DNA of 32,394 bases from a virus: the IMG/VR virus record IMGVR_UViG_3300030085_003448, positions 1 to 32,394 of that record; one strand, given 5' to 3'. Under the pieces are notes generated by a model, which searched no databases, was not told the DNA's origin, and saw nothing but the letters and a program-made list of their open reading frames with translations. Shown here piece after piece: positions 25,415-31,362 of the stretch. The stretch's first letter is position 1. Each line of letters opens with the position of its first letter. A program made the position numbers and the translations under genes.

Positions 25415-25606
25415 ATGCAAGCTTTTATCGACAAACTTTTTTGTTCTCAAAAACGAGTATCTTGGCGGCGACTGGCCGTGCTCATTCTCGGAACCGGACT
25501 GTTGGCAACTGGTCTGCTTGAGTCTGAGCAGTGGCTGTATCTAGCCTTGGCTTACATCGCTGGCGACTCGGCTGAAAAGGCTATGGCAGCAATCTCAAAG
25601 AAGTAG
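25415..25606 (+). CDS. Holin-like small membrane protein
   Basis: 63 residues with AGAGAGG just upstream. A basic N-terminus (KLFCSQKRVSWRR) precedes a hydrophobic helix (about residues 20-38, LAVLILGTGLLATGLL). A second, more amphipathic helix follows (WLYLALAYIAGDSAEKAM, about 43-60), then a short basic tail. Size, two helices and charge distribution fit small holins. The actual lysis-like genes lie about 1.8 kb downstream, so the holin call rests only on topology. An alternative is a small virion membrane peptide. Confidence 0.45.
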   Translation: MQAFIDKLFCSQKRVSWRRLAVLILGTGLLATGLLESEQWLYLALAYIAGDSAEKAMAAISKK

Positions 25607-25609
25607 TAA

Positions 25610-25984
25610 ATGGCATTTGTTACGACAAAATTTGACGGTGCGGTATCACATAAAATATCGTACCATTCAAATATGACCAACACCGTCACCAAAAATATAA
25701 CTGGTGGCGCTGGATTATTGCATTCTGTAAAGATTGCAAATACAAATGATGCTGCCGTTTATATAAAGATTGCGAACGCTCATACTGCTACATCTGGAAG
25801 CACTGCTCCTGATTGGATCTTTTCTTGCCCAGCTTCAAGTACGTACTTTTTTGAAATCCCTGGTGGCGTTGCATTCGATGCTCTTTCTTGTTGGGCTACG
25901 GAAAATGCAACACCTGCTGACAACACAGCACCCAGCGCGTCAGGTAACGAGGCCGTTGCTGTAACCATCGTGACGAGTTTTTAA
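25610..25984 (+). CDS. Small beta-sandwich-like virion protein, pair member 1
   Basis: 124 residues, three bases after the holin-like gene. Core strands: LLHSVKIANTNDAAVYIKIA, SGSTAPDWIFSCPASSTYFF, EIPGGVAFDALSCWATENAT, then VAVTIVTSF at the end. The adjacent downstream gene has the same strand order and the same 'vyiKi.n...aP......p......i.gG.aFdA' layout, so the two are tandem paralogues. The stop is immediately followed by the next ATG. Such small proteins in a fibre module are usually surface or cement proteins; the exact role is unknown. Confidence 0.5.
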   Translation: MAFVTTKFDGAVSHKISYHSNMTNTVTKNITGGAGLLHSVKIANTNDAAVYIKIANAHTATSGSTAPDWIFSCPASSTYFFEIPGGVAFDALSCWATENATPADNTAPSASGNEAVAVTIVTSF

Positions 25985-26377
25985 ATGGGCGTGACACTAA
26001 CAACCGTTTTGGGTGATTTGGCTGGAAAGTGCATAGTTGACACTGATTCCGACACTACCGCTGAATCTCATGTGACTGCTGCTTCCGGCTCCGTCTACAT
26101 GGTTGAAATCGACGCGACTGCCGGTGTAGCAACAACTTCTGAGCCAGCTTGCTATGTTAAGATGATTAACAATAGCGGAACTACAACCGGTGGTGGTGGT
26201 TCATCATCTGTTCCAGAGTTGGTTTTTTACGCTCCGATTGGGCAAAAAACTACCTACATTATTTCTGGTGGATGGGCGTTTGACGCTGGTCTTGGTGTTT
26301 GGGCTGTTACTACTGCTGCTTTATCTGGCGATACCTCTCCAACATCTGATGTTAAAGTAACTATTCTTTCTTCATAG
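25985..26377 (+). CDS. Small beta-sandwich-like virion protein, pair member 2
   Basis: 130 residues, starting directly after the TAA of its paralogue. It matches the pattern MVEIDATAGVATTSEPACYV, KMINNSGTT, VPELVFYAPIGQKTTYIISG, GWAFDAGLGVWAV and a VKVTILSS end. It adds a Gly/Ser-rich loop (TTGGGGSSS) not present in the first copy. No strong ribosome site is visible, so translational coupling is likely. Probably a surface or decoration subunit. Confidence 0.5.
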   Translation: MGVTLTTVLGDLAGKCIVDTDSDTTAESHVTAASGSVYMVEIDATAGVATTSEPACYVKMINNSGTTTGGGGSSSVPELVFYAPIGQKTTYIISGGWAFDAGLGVWAVTTAALSGDTSPTSDVKVTILSS

Positions 26378-26385
26378 GAAATAAA

Positions 26386-26616
26386 ATGTACGACGAATAT
26401 ATCGCTAAAGCACAATCAAAAATTAATTCGAAGTTTGGAAACAAACAAGAGGCTTGCGCACTTCTTTTGAAGGCAATTGCTTTGCTTAAGGAAGAGCTTG
26501 CAGAGCTTAAATCTGCTCCCAAGCCTGCCGCCAAGAAGCCTGCTGCCAAGAAGCCTGCTGCCAAAAAAGCTCCAGCTAAAAAGACTGCAGCAAAGAAGTC
26601 AGCACCAAAAAAATGA
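26386..26616 (+). CDS. Small protein with histone-H1-like basic tail
   Basis: 76 residues with AGGAA six bases ahead of the ATG. Residues 1-42 form a charged amphipathic helix (KQEACALLLKAIALLKEELA, about 20-39) that could dimerise. Residues 43-76 are a Lys/Ala/Pro tail, KPAAKKPAAKKPAAKK, with 13 Lys in 34 residues and no acidic residue. This matches the composition of histone H1 C-terminal tails and of bacterial H1-like proteins, which bind and condense DNA without a fixed fold. The opposite strand also has an open frame through the tail, but it lacks a ribosome site. A DNA-binding or packaging role is inferred from composition only; binding to anionic envelope polymers is another option. 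Confidence 0.6.
   Translation: MYDEYIAKAQSKINSKFGNKQEACALLLKAIALLKEELAELKSAPKPAAKKPAAKKPAAKKAPAKKTAAKKSAPKK
26518..26613 (+). repeat. Lys-Ala-Pro coding repeat
   Basis: A 15-base unit of the form AAGCCTGCTGCCAAG recurs three times from about 26521 and then decays into AAAAAAGCTCCAGCT-type variants. It encodes the KPAAK tail of the 76-residue protein. DNA-level repetition implies recent expansion. Confidence 0.75.
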
Positions 26617-26630
26617 TTTACTATCATCAT

Positions 26631-26694
26631 AGTCGGTCATCACTTGTTGGGCTGTGTTGATATTTCTTGGTAGTAATTAGTGTGGTGGCCGACT
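26631..26694 (+). ncRNA. Possible structured intergenic RNA
   Basis: In the 100-base gap between the H1-like gene and the envelope cluster, AGTCGGTCATCAC (26631-26643) pairs with GTGGTGGCCGACT (26682-26694). This gives 13 bp including two G-U pairs, with a 38-base loop. There is no downstream T-run, so terminator function is doubtful. I saw no supported gene in this gap. It may be a transcript-processing site, an attenuator or chance. Confidence 0.35.
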
Positions 26695-26725
26695 TTGCAA
26701 ACTTTACGGTATTGGAATGCTTAAA

Positions 26726-27115
26726 ATGGAACCAGTTACATGGACTACAATAGCCGTTCTTGCGTCCTTGGGTGTTGGATTTGGGGCTGGCTGGGGTCTG
26801 AAGCCTGATGCGGGCGTAAAAGCGATTGAGGCCCAAACAGAAGCTATTGAGACGTTGAATAGCGGTAACCAAGCGCTCGTCGATAAAGTGCAAGAGGTTG
26901 CCGTGGAAGAAGCTAAGCGTGAAACATTTATTGCTGACAAGCTTACAGACATGCCGCCTCCCTGTATTAAAGAAGTCGGCGGAGATCCTATGTCATTGCA
27001 ATGTATGTGGGCTCTATGCATTAGAACGGGTGAAACAGACAAGCAACGATGTGAGCCATCCAAGTTGACCGATAAGCTGTTGGGTGCTTATAGTTGCCCG
27101 GAAACTTCAGAATAG
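26726..27115 (+). CDS. Single-pass membrane coiled-coil protein (spanin-like)
   Basis: 129 residues from ATG 26726; GGA at 26714-26716 has suitable spacing for this start. An upstream in-frame ATG at 26717 has the GGA too close. A hydrophobic helix (TIAVLASLGVGFGAGWGL, about 7-24) is followed by a charged helix with heptad character (AIEAQTEAIETLNSGNQALV, then EVAVEEAKRE) and a Cys-rich end: PPPCIKEVGG, MSLQCMWALC, KQRCEPSKL. Inner-membrane anchor plus periplasmic coiled coil plus disulphide-ready C-terminus is the design of i-spanins (Rz type). No separate o-spanin lipobox was found nearby. Alternatively it is an unrelated lysis accessory. Confidence 0.5.
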   Translation: MEPVTWTTIAVLASLGVGFGAGWGLKPDAGVKAIEAQTEAIETLNSGNQALVDKVQEVAVEEAKRETFIADKLTDMPPPCIKEVGGDPMSLQCMWALCIRTGETDKQRCEPSKLTDKLLGAYSCPETSE

Positions 27116-27128
27116 GTGGGGGTGTGTC

Positions 27129-27419
27129 ATGGAAGCTAAGGATCTTGTTGTTCCTGGTCTGACAATCATTTTTGCTGCTGGGGCAGCCTTTGCTTCTTTT
27201 GAGTCTGCGGCACAAGATGTAGAGGATGTTGAAAAACGTGTGACTGTTCTCGAATCGAATGTCAGCAAACAAGAGGTTGTTGATGTCAAGATCGAGGGTA
27301 TTGAACAACGTCTGGACAAGATGGAAGATATTGTTCAAAAGATGCTGGATATTCAGCAGAAGCAAGCGGTTAACGTCGCTCAAATCTGCCAAGCCACCAA
27401 CGCCAACTGTAGTAACTAA
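27129..27419 (+). CDS. Single-pass membrane coiled-coil protein
   Basis: 96 residues from ATG 27129, with GGTGGGGG upstream of the start. The frame extends back to 27084 inside the previous gene, but that start has no ribosome site. A hydrophobic helix VPGLTIIFAAGAAFASF (about 8-24) precedes heptad-like helices (VEDVEKRVTVLESNVSKQEV and IEGIEQRLDKMEDIVQKML). The C-terminus contains two Cys (ICQATNANC). It resembles small phage membrane coiled-coil proteins of unknown detail and is the second of several such proteins here. It may work with the preceding gene in host lysis. Confidence 0.5.
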   Translation: MEAKDLVVPGLTIIFAAGAAFASFESAAQDVEDVEKRVTVLESNVSKQEVVDVKIEGIEQRLDKMEDIVQKMLDIQQKQAVNVAQICQATNANCSN

Positions 27420-27420
27420 A

Positions 27421-27996
27421 ATGCGTCCGTTGATTCTCGATTACGTTGCGTCTCTTGGGTACACTGTGTTTGAGTCAGGTGAGTACAACCTGAACATCAT
27501 TGGAATCCGAAGCAGGGACCACAAGGCTAACAGCTTCGACGATCGCATCTGTGTTGTCTTTAAGGACGAGCAGGGCTGGGTCACACGTACTTGGGAATGC
27601 ACGACAGAGCCGGGTAAATACTGGCTTGAACACCCCACGAACGTCAACGGCACTGCTATTCTGGTACCTGGTCAGTATAGATCTGTTTGGAAGATCGACA
27701 AGCACCAAGGGAAGTACGATGCCCTCTGCCAGAGAAACGGCACAGTCAAGACTTACAGAGATAGCAATAAAGACGATGTTGTTGACCTTGATGTACAGTC
27801 TATTACTGAAGGCTATTACGGAATCAATATCCACAAGGCTGGATCCGCGTCAACGCAAGTAGACAGGTGGTCTGCTGGGTGCCAAGTGTTTAGCAAAAGT
27901 GCTGACTTCGAAGAGTTCATGAGCATCTGTTACGCGGCCCGAGAAAAATGGGGCAATAGTTTTAGTTATACGCTGATTGACGAACCGGAGTTTTAA
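27421..27996 (+). CDS. YkuD-like (His...SxGC) protein, candidate endolysin/envelope enzyme
   Basis: 191 residues from ATG 27421, one base after the previous stop. The open frame extends to 27259, but that part is antiparallel-frame shadow of the preceding gene. The catalytic-looking core is GYYGINIHKAG (His138) followed after a short interval by DRWSAGCQVF (Ser151, Gly153, Cys154). This is the His-(12-17)-SxGC arrangement of YkuD/L,D-transpeptidase-fold enzymes. Upstream conserved-looking segments are NIIGIRSRD, PGKYWLEHP and GTAILVPGQY. I associate this whole layout with a phage protein family seen next to lysis genes. No other endolysin is visible in the window apart from the virion M23 domain, and the flanking genes are membrane coiled-coil proteins. 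Peptidoglycan cleavage is an inference. Confidence 0.55.
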   Translation: MRPLILDYVASLGYTVFESGEYNLNIIGIRSRDHKANSFDDRICVVFKDEQGWVTRTWECTTEPGKYWLEHPTNVNGTAILVPGQYRSVWKIDKHQGKYDALCQRNGTVKTYRDSNKDDVVDLDVQSITEGYYGINIHKAGSASTQVDRWSAGCQVFSKSADFEEFMSICYAAREKWGNSFSYTLIDEPEF

Positions 27997-28305
27997 ATGG
28001 AGGCGTTGGTCGATTCGCTATTGGCCGACGGTCACCTTGGGGTTTTTGCGGCTTTTCTTGTCTTTCAGTTTATTGCAATGCAAAAGCGCCTGGACAAGCT
28101 TGTTGCTGGCTTTCAAGAACAGCTTGAGACAATGCGCAAAGAGTACACTGAGCGATCAGAAAAAATGCGTGAGCGATACGACAGGGTAATTCAAGAGTAT
28201 CGAAATCGTGAAGATGACCAATCGAAAGACTTCTTGATTACCCGCACAAAAGTACACAATGACATCGTATCTAAACTCGATCGTATTTTAGATCGAGATA
28301 AGTAG
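27997..28305 (+). CDS. Membrane-anchored coiled-coil protein
   Basis: 102 residues starting right after the previous TAA, with GGAG six bases upstream. The N-terminal helix (GVFAAFLVFQFIAM, about 15-28) is hydrophobic. It leads to a long charged coiled coil (about 30-100) rich in Arg, Glu and Lys: FQEQLETMRKEYTERSEKMR and beyond. There is no signal cleavage site. It has the same architecture as the gene at 30954. Roles consistent with this are holin accessory, spanin-like scaffold or superinfection-exclusion protein; none is proved. Confidence 0.48.
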   Translation: MEALVDSLLADGHLGVFAAFLVFQFIAMQKRLDKLVAGFQEQLETMRKEYTERSEKMRERYDRVIQEYRNREDDQSKDFLITRTKVHNDIVSKLDRILDRDK

Positions 28306-28311
28306 GTTCGT

Positions 28312-28950
28312 ATGGAATGTGTTGTTAAAGAAGGATCTGATTGTAAGCTATCGTTGGGTTCATCTATAAGAATATATGACGAAAAGCCTGCTGAAAAGGA
28401 GACCAAGACCGTGTCACAAGAAACCAAAGTAGAAGATGCAGCCCCTGCGCCGGAGCCAGCGCCCGCACCTGCACCAGCGCCTGAACCCGCGCCTGCACCT
28501 GTTGAGACTGTTGCTGCACCGGCTGTGCCAGATCTTGTAGAATCAGTTGGTGTATCTCAGGACATCACAGCAGCAGCAGATGCAGCCAAGTCACTGGGTG
28601 GTGACTACGCGCCAATGGTTGCCATTGCGTTGGCAGGAATGGCTATTGCAGGCGGATCAAAAGCCTGGAGCTACTACCGTGATCGCGCTGAGCAAAAGCA
28701 TGAACAAGAAATGCAGAAGCTCAAGATGGAAGCTCAATCACAAGGAATGGACGGGCAACAGCCTCCACCTTGTCAGGCCGCAAACACAAAGATGCAGGCC
28801 GAAGTAGATGCATTGAAGTCTAAGCTCAGTGCAGTTGAAAAGAAAACATCTATGATCTCTGCTGACTTTGACGGCGAAGACGTAGAGCGCCAAATCAAGC
28901 GTATGAAGAAGCGCATCGATGAGTTGTTTGAGATTACTGATCAAAAATGA
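28312..28950 (+). CDS. Pro/Ala-rich, membrane and coiled-coil protein
   Basis: 212 residues from ATG 28312. Residues about 43-71 are a Pro/Ala/Glu run (APAPEPAPAPAPAPEPAPAP), a stiff extended spacer. A hydrophobic helix follows (about 99-119, PMVAIALAGMAIAGG). The C-terminus has two helical, coiled-coil-like stretches (RAEQKHEQEMQKLKMEAQSQ and later VERQIKRMKKRIDELFE). An internal in-frame GTG at 28411 sits nine bases after a strong AAGGAG (28396-28401) and could give a 179-residue form. The stop overlaps the next gene by ATGA. The design suggests an envelope-spanning protein; the family is not recognised. Confidence 0.5.
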   Translation: MECVVKEGSDCKLSLGSSIRIYDEKPAEKETKTVSQETKVEDAAPAPEPAPAPAPAPEPAPAPVETVAAPAVPDLVESVGVSQDITAAADAAKSLGGDYAPMVAIALAGMAIAGGSKAWSYYRDRAEQKHEQEMQKLKMEAQSQGMDGQQPPPCQAANTKMQAEVDALKSKLSAVEKKTSMISADFDGEDVERQIKRMKKRIDELFEITDQK

Positions 28951-29321
28951 TTGAACTTGCTCTAATTTTTTTCGGGACGTTTGTCGTTCTTCCTGCAGGA
29001 TTGAGTTTTGCGGTAGACGGTGATGGTCGTGATCGAAAAAAGAAAGCAGCGCCTGTCGTGGAAGAGCCAGTAATTGAAGAGCCCCTGCCTGAGCCTGAAC
29101 CGATCCTTGTGGCAAGACTAAAATCGACAAAAAAGACTGTTGTGACCGTCGTTCCAGAATGCTCTGATGAGGAATCCGAAACAAGGTTGCGCGCTGCCAG
29201 TCTTGACTACTTGGAAAAAGTTACCGGACTACCTGACGAGACTGTATTTGAAGTGCAGGATTGTGGCGACGAAGGTATGGTAGACATTCAAATCGTCGAA
29301 ACGATAGAAAAAATAAACTGA
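28947..29321 (+). CDS. Exported Pro/Glu-rich small protein
   Basis: 124 residues overlapping the upstream stop (ATGA). A hydrophobic start IELALIFFGTFVVLPAGLSF (2-21) acts as signal or anchor, followed by basic residues (RDRKKK). A Pro/Glu run PVVEEPVIEEPLPEPEP (about 36-52) reads like the extended periplasm-crossing linkers of TonB-type proteins. The C-terminal 65 residues form a small folded domain with two Cys (PECSDEES, VQDCGDEG) that could form a disulphide after export. It closes the rightward run of late genes. It probably works with the preceding gene at the envelope; the exact function is unknown. Confidence 0.48.
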   Translation: MIELALIFFGTFVVLPAGLSFAVDGDGRDRKKKAAPVVEEPVIEEPLPEPEPILVARLKSTKKTVVTVVPECSDEESETRLRAASLDYLEKVTGLPDETVFEVQDCGDEGMVDIQIVETIEKIN

Positions 29322-29392
29322 CCCCCCGCACCCGGTAGGAATCGCCCATGCTCACGCCCCGAGATGGGACAGACGATGTGGGTGACGGGGGG
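29305..29392 (-). terminator. Convergent terminator with 12-bp stem, leftward
   Basis: CCCCCCGCACCC (29322-29333) pairs with GGGTGACGGGGGG (29380-29392) with one bulged A, giving a 12-bp G/C stem. An inner CCCAT (29345-29349) / ATGGG (29364-29368) stem lies in the loop. Reading leftward, the stem is followed by TCAGTTTATTTTTT (29318 down to 29305), a U-rich tail beginning about three bases after the stem. Reading rightward, no T-run follows. It therefore best terminates the leftward DUF2589-like pair. It lies partly in the 3' end of the rightward gene at 28947-29321. Confidence 0.55.
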
Positions 29393-29403
29393 CCAGGGGG
29401 AGT

Positions 29404-30003
29404 CTAAGCTTTCTTGGCTGCTACAGGTGTAGGCGCAATAGCGTCATTAAGCATGTCCAGAACCTTCATGAGGCCTTCTGGTGGTCCGTCATCACGCGCA
29501 ACCACCTTCACATCGTACTTGGCGCTGTTGTCGCTGCTACGGCTATTCTCGCTGTGGTTAGCCACAGAGCCGTGTACGGTGACCTCGCAAGAGAACAGGC
29601 CAGCGTTGTACTTGGCCTTGGCAGTAAGATCGGCCTTGCTATCTGACGTAGTCTTACTCGATGTGGAGGACTTGACCTCCATGGTGAAGCGCACTTCGGC
29701 TTCTTTGACCGAGAGTGCCGGTGTGTTGATGATGGCGAGTAGCGGAACCTGGAGGTCCACTTTTTCCATCGTCGTGTTCCCGGCAGCGTCTTGTACAGGT
29801 TTGTTGAATCCAAAGTCAACGGTACGGGCAGACAGGTTGCCTTTGCCATCGTCGTTCAGACCAACGTCTTTGATGAAGTCGCTGGACGCCTTCGCAAGCA
29901 GTGTCTGAGCGTTACAAGCAGCCTTGAGTGGACCACCAATGAGTTGTTCCATTGGAAGGCCACCAAACTGTGATGACATTTGTACGAGGCCGGAATCTGC
30001 CAT
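29404..30003 (-). CDS. DUF2589-like protein
   Basis: 199 residues on the minus strand with AGGAGAG before the ATG. The N-terminus QFGGLPMEQLIGGPLKAACN, then AQTLLAKASSDFIKDVG, closely fits the signature of DUF2589 proteins: LP.e.LIGgPL.Aa..AQ.l.A....FI..VG. A beta-rich middle (VDLQVPLLAIINTPALSVKE, then AEVRFTMEVK) and a PPEGLMKVLDMLND C-terminal segment complete the match as I know it. DUF2589 function is unknown. It is the second gene of a leftward pair whose partner also ends in a PPEG(L/Y) segment. The genes converge on the lysis-like cluster. The assignment is by eye. The sequence appears intact and has no signal peptide. Confidence 0.6.
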   Translation of the reverse strand: MADSGLVQMSSQFGGLPMEQLIGGPLKAACNAQTLLAKASSDFIKDVGLNDDGKGNLSARTVDFGFNKPVQDAAGNTTMEKVDLQVPLLAIINTPALSVKEAEVRFTMEVKSSTSSKTTSDSKADLTAKAKYNAGLFSCEVTVHGSVANHSENSRSSDNSAKYDVKVVARDDGPPEGLMKVLDMLNDAIAPTPVAAKKA

Positions 30004-30012
30004 GATGCTCTC

Positions 30013-30507
30013 CTATGGAAGCAGTTTGATTAGCTGGTCGTCGATTCTTGCATAACCTTCTGGAGGCTCACTGCCTTTGAAGATCAGCTTGAGTTTAGCA
30101 GCATTGTTCTCTTTTTTGAACCACGATGGCGTATTGGCGCATGGCCGAACCATCAGCTTGCCTTTCTTCTTGTCCGACGTAAGCCCAGAAATCTCAACAG
30201 ACATCTCCACTTCAAGCGTATCAACACGCAAGCTTTGCCCCGTTGTGAGCGACTGGATCGGGACCGGAACTCTTTTTTGTACCAGTACTCCATCTTCCCA
30301 TGTTGGGAGTTCCATGACGACCATGCGAGGTACATAAATGGGCCTTCCGTCGTCATCTGTAATGGGGTCACCTTTTTCATCTGTCTTCAACTCCCAGAAC
30401 TCTTCATTGGTGATGGAATCAAGTTCGTGACGTTCTGCAATATCAGTCGCAGCTATAACCGCTGATTGTATGGAATGTACTATGTCATCTAATGAATGAT
30501 CAGGCAT
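30013..30507 (-). CDS. DUF2589-associated partner protein
   Basis: 164 residues on the minus strand with TTGGAG five bases ahead of the ATG. The N-terminal helix (SLDDIVHSIQSAVIAATDIA, then ERHELDSIT) has the form of small helical starts I associate with partners of DUF2589 genes. Beta strands follow (VPRMVVMELPTWEDG, VPVPIQSLTTGQSLRV, VEMSVEISGL). The C-terminus GSEPPEGYARIDDQLIKLLP echoes the PPEGLMKVLD end of the downstream gene, suggesting distant paralogy. Nine bases separate the two genes. Its start is only 34 bases from that of the rightward gene at 30542, so the two are transcribed divergently. Function unknown. Confidence 0.5.
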   Translation of the reverse strand: MPDHSLDDIVHSIQSAVIAATDIAERHELDSITNEEFWELKTDEKGDPITDDDGRPIYVPRMVVMELPTWEDGVLVQKRVPVPIQSLTTGQSLRVDTLEVEMSVEISGLTSDKKKGKLMVRPCANTPSWFKKENNAAKLKLIFKGSEPPEGYARIDDQLIKLLP

Positions 30508-30541
30508 GCTATCTCCAAGTTATTATTTATCAGGTGGTTCG

Positions 30542-30961
30542 ATGCGTCAGTTCCTAAAAGCGTACAAGGACATCCTGGTTTACCATGACTACGGTCCACT
30601 TCTTTTGTTTTGGAACATAGCGGACTTGGCCAACAATCGCGTGCTTTGGATGAGCTACGGTGAGGCCATAGATAACGGGATGGAGTGGGCCTACTTTCAG
30701 TACTCTTTGTACTTTGTAGTTGCGCTGGGAATGTTGTTTAGTCTTCCAAATATTCGTTCATGCTCACGCTTTGTTGGTGTCTATCTTCTTCTCTACATTT
30801 TTTCTACCACCCGTTTCTTGGTGAACGTGTTCAATGACCCCGAGTTTGCCGCTGGTGATGTTGGACGCAGCCTTGTTGTGACGGGCGTCTACTTTACCTT
30901 GTGGGTTTGGATATACGTTAAAATGCGTATGGAAGTAATGCACAAGGATCTCCGTGGATAA
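30542..30961 (+). CDS. Multi-pass membrane protein
   Basis: 139 residues from ATG 30542, with CAGGTGG at 30530-30536 upstream. An earlier in-frame ATG at 30506 overlaps the start of the minus-strand gene and is less likely. Three clear hydrophobic helices: FQYSLYFVVALGMLFSL (about 53-69), FVGVYLLLYIFSTTRFLV (about 78-95) and LVVTGVYFTLWVWIYV (about 111-126). The cytoplasmic-looking ends are basic, and the protein ends with KMRMEVMHKDLRG. Size and topology are compatible with a class I holin, but the family is not recognised. The start of the next gene lies inside its last codons. Confidence 0.5.
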   Translation: MRQFLKAYKDILVYHDYGPLLLFWNIADLANNRVLWMSYGEAIDNGMEWAYFQYSLYFVVALGMLFSLPNIRSCSRFVGVYLLLYIFSTTRFLVNVFNDPEFAAGDVGRSLVVTGVYFTLWVWIYVKMRMEVMHKDLRG

Positions 30962-31259
30962 GCCGACTACTGCTGCCGCTATTGTTGCTGCCGTTACCGG
31001 CCTGGTCAGTGCAGGTGCGTTTAAGTTTTATGAGTTCATGCTGAAGCAAAAGAGAGAGAAGCAAGTAGAAGAAAAGGCTGAGCAGGCGCTATACCGTGAC
31101 GACCTCATCAAACGAGTTGAAAAACTCGAACAAGAGCGTGATGAGCACCTTCAGCAAATTATCGACCTGATGACCGACATTGCGGGACTGAAAGTAGAAG
31201 TCGACTACGTCAAACGCGAGAACGAAATCTTGAAGCTCAAGATCGATGCTATGAGGTGA
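30954..31259 (+). CDS. Membrane-anchored coiled-coil protein
   Basis: 101 residues from GTG 30954, with AAGGA before it and an eight-base overlap with the upstream gene. A short hydrophobic helix (AAAIVAAVTGLVSAGAFKFY, about 7-26) precedes a basic stretch and a long coiled coil with good heptads (VEKLEQERDEHLQQIIDLMT and VDYVKRENEILKLKIDAM). It has the same architecture as the gene at 27997, but little visible sequence identity. It pairs with the multi-pass membrane protein upstream, resembling a holin/spanin-type couple. Its end overlaps the convergent small zinc-ribbon gene by 11 bases. Confidence 0.5.
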   Translation: MDKPTTAAAIVAAVTGLVSAGAFKFYEFMLKQKREKQVEEKAEQALYRDDLIKRVEKLEQERDEHLQQIIDLMTDIAGLKVEVDYVKRENEILKLKIDAMR

Positions 31260-31362
31260 TTGGTTCGCCTGGGCCTTCACACTCTGGACAGTTCAGTTCT
31301 CCGAACCAAATGTGTCCACACTCAATACAGCAACGCCTAAAAAGTTCAATCACCTTTGCCAT
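31249..31362 (-). CDS. Hidden 37-codon zinc-ribbon protein
   Basis: A minus-strand frame from ATG 31360-31362 to TAG 31249-31251. Its translation contains CIECG (from residue 12), GHIWFGELN and CPEC. This is a four-Cys C-x2-C-x9-C-x2-C zinc knuckle, unlikely to arise by chance. It overlaps the 3' end of the FmdB-like gene by 17 bases and the 3' end of the rightward gene by 11. A GGA lies upstream of the ATG. It is short and probably missed by length cut-offs. The likely role is a small metal-stabilised module, perhaps a cofactor of the FmdB-like neighbour. The reading was made base by base. Confidence 0.6.
   Translation of the reverse strand: MAKVIELFRRCCIECGHIWFGELNCPECEGPGEPITS

Noticed and set aside
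26361-26630. Minus-strand hydrophobic 89-residue frame
   Set aside because: It is antisense to the Lys-Ala-Pro tail gene, which has a good ribosome site and fits the rightward operon.
26613-26660. 14-codon frame after the H1-like gene
   Set aside because: No ribosome site and no recognisable content; an ATGA overlap alone is not enough support.
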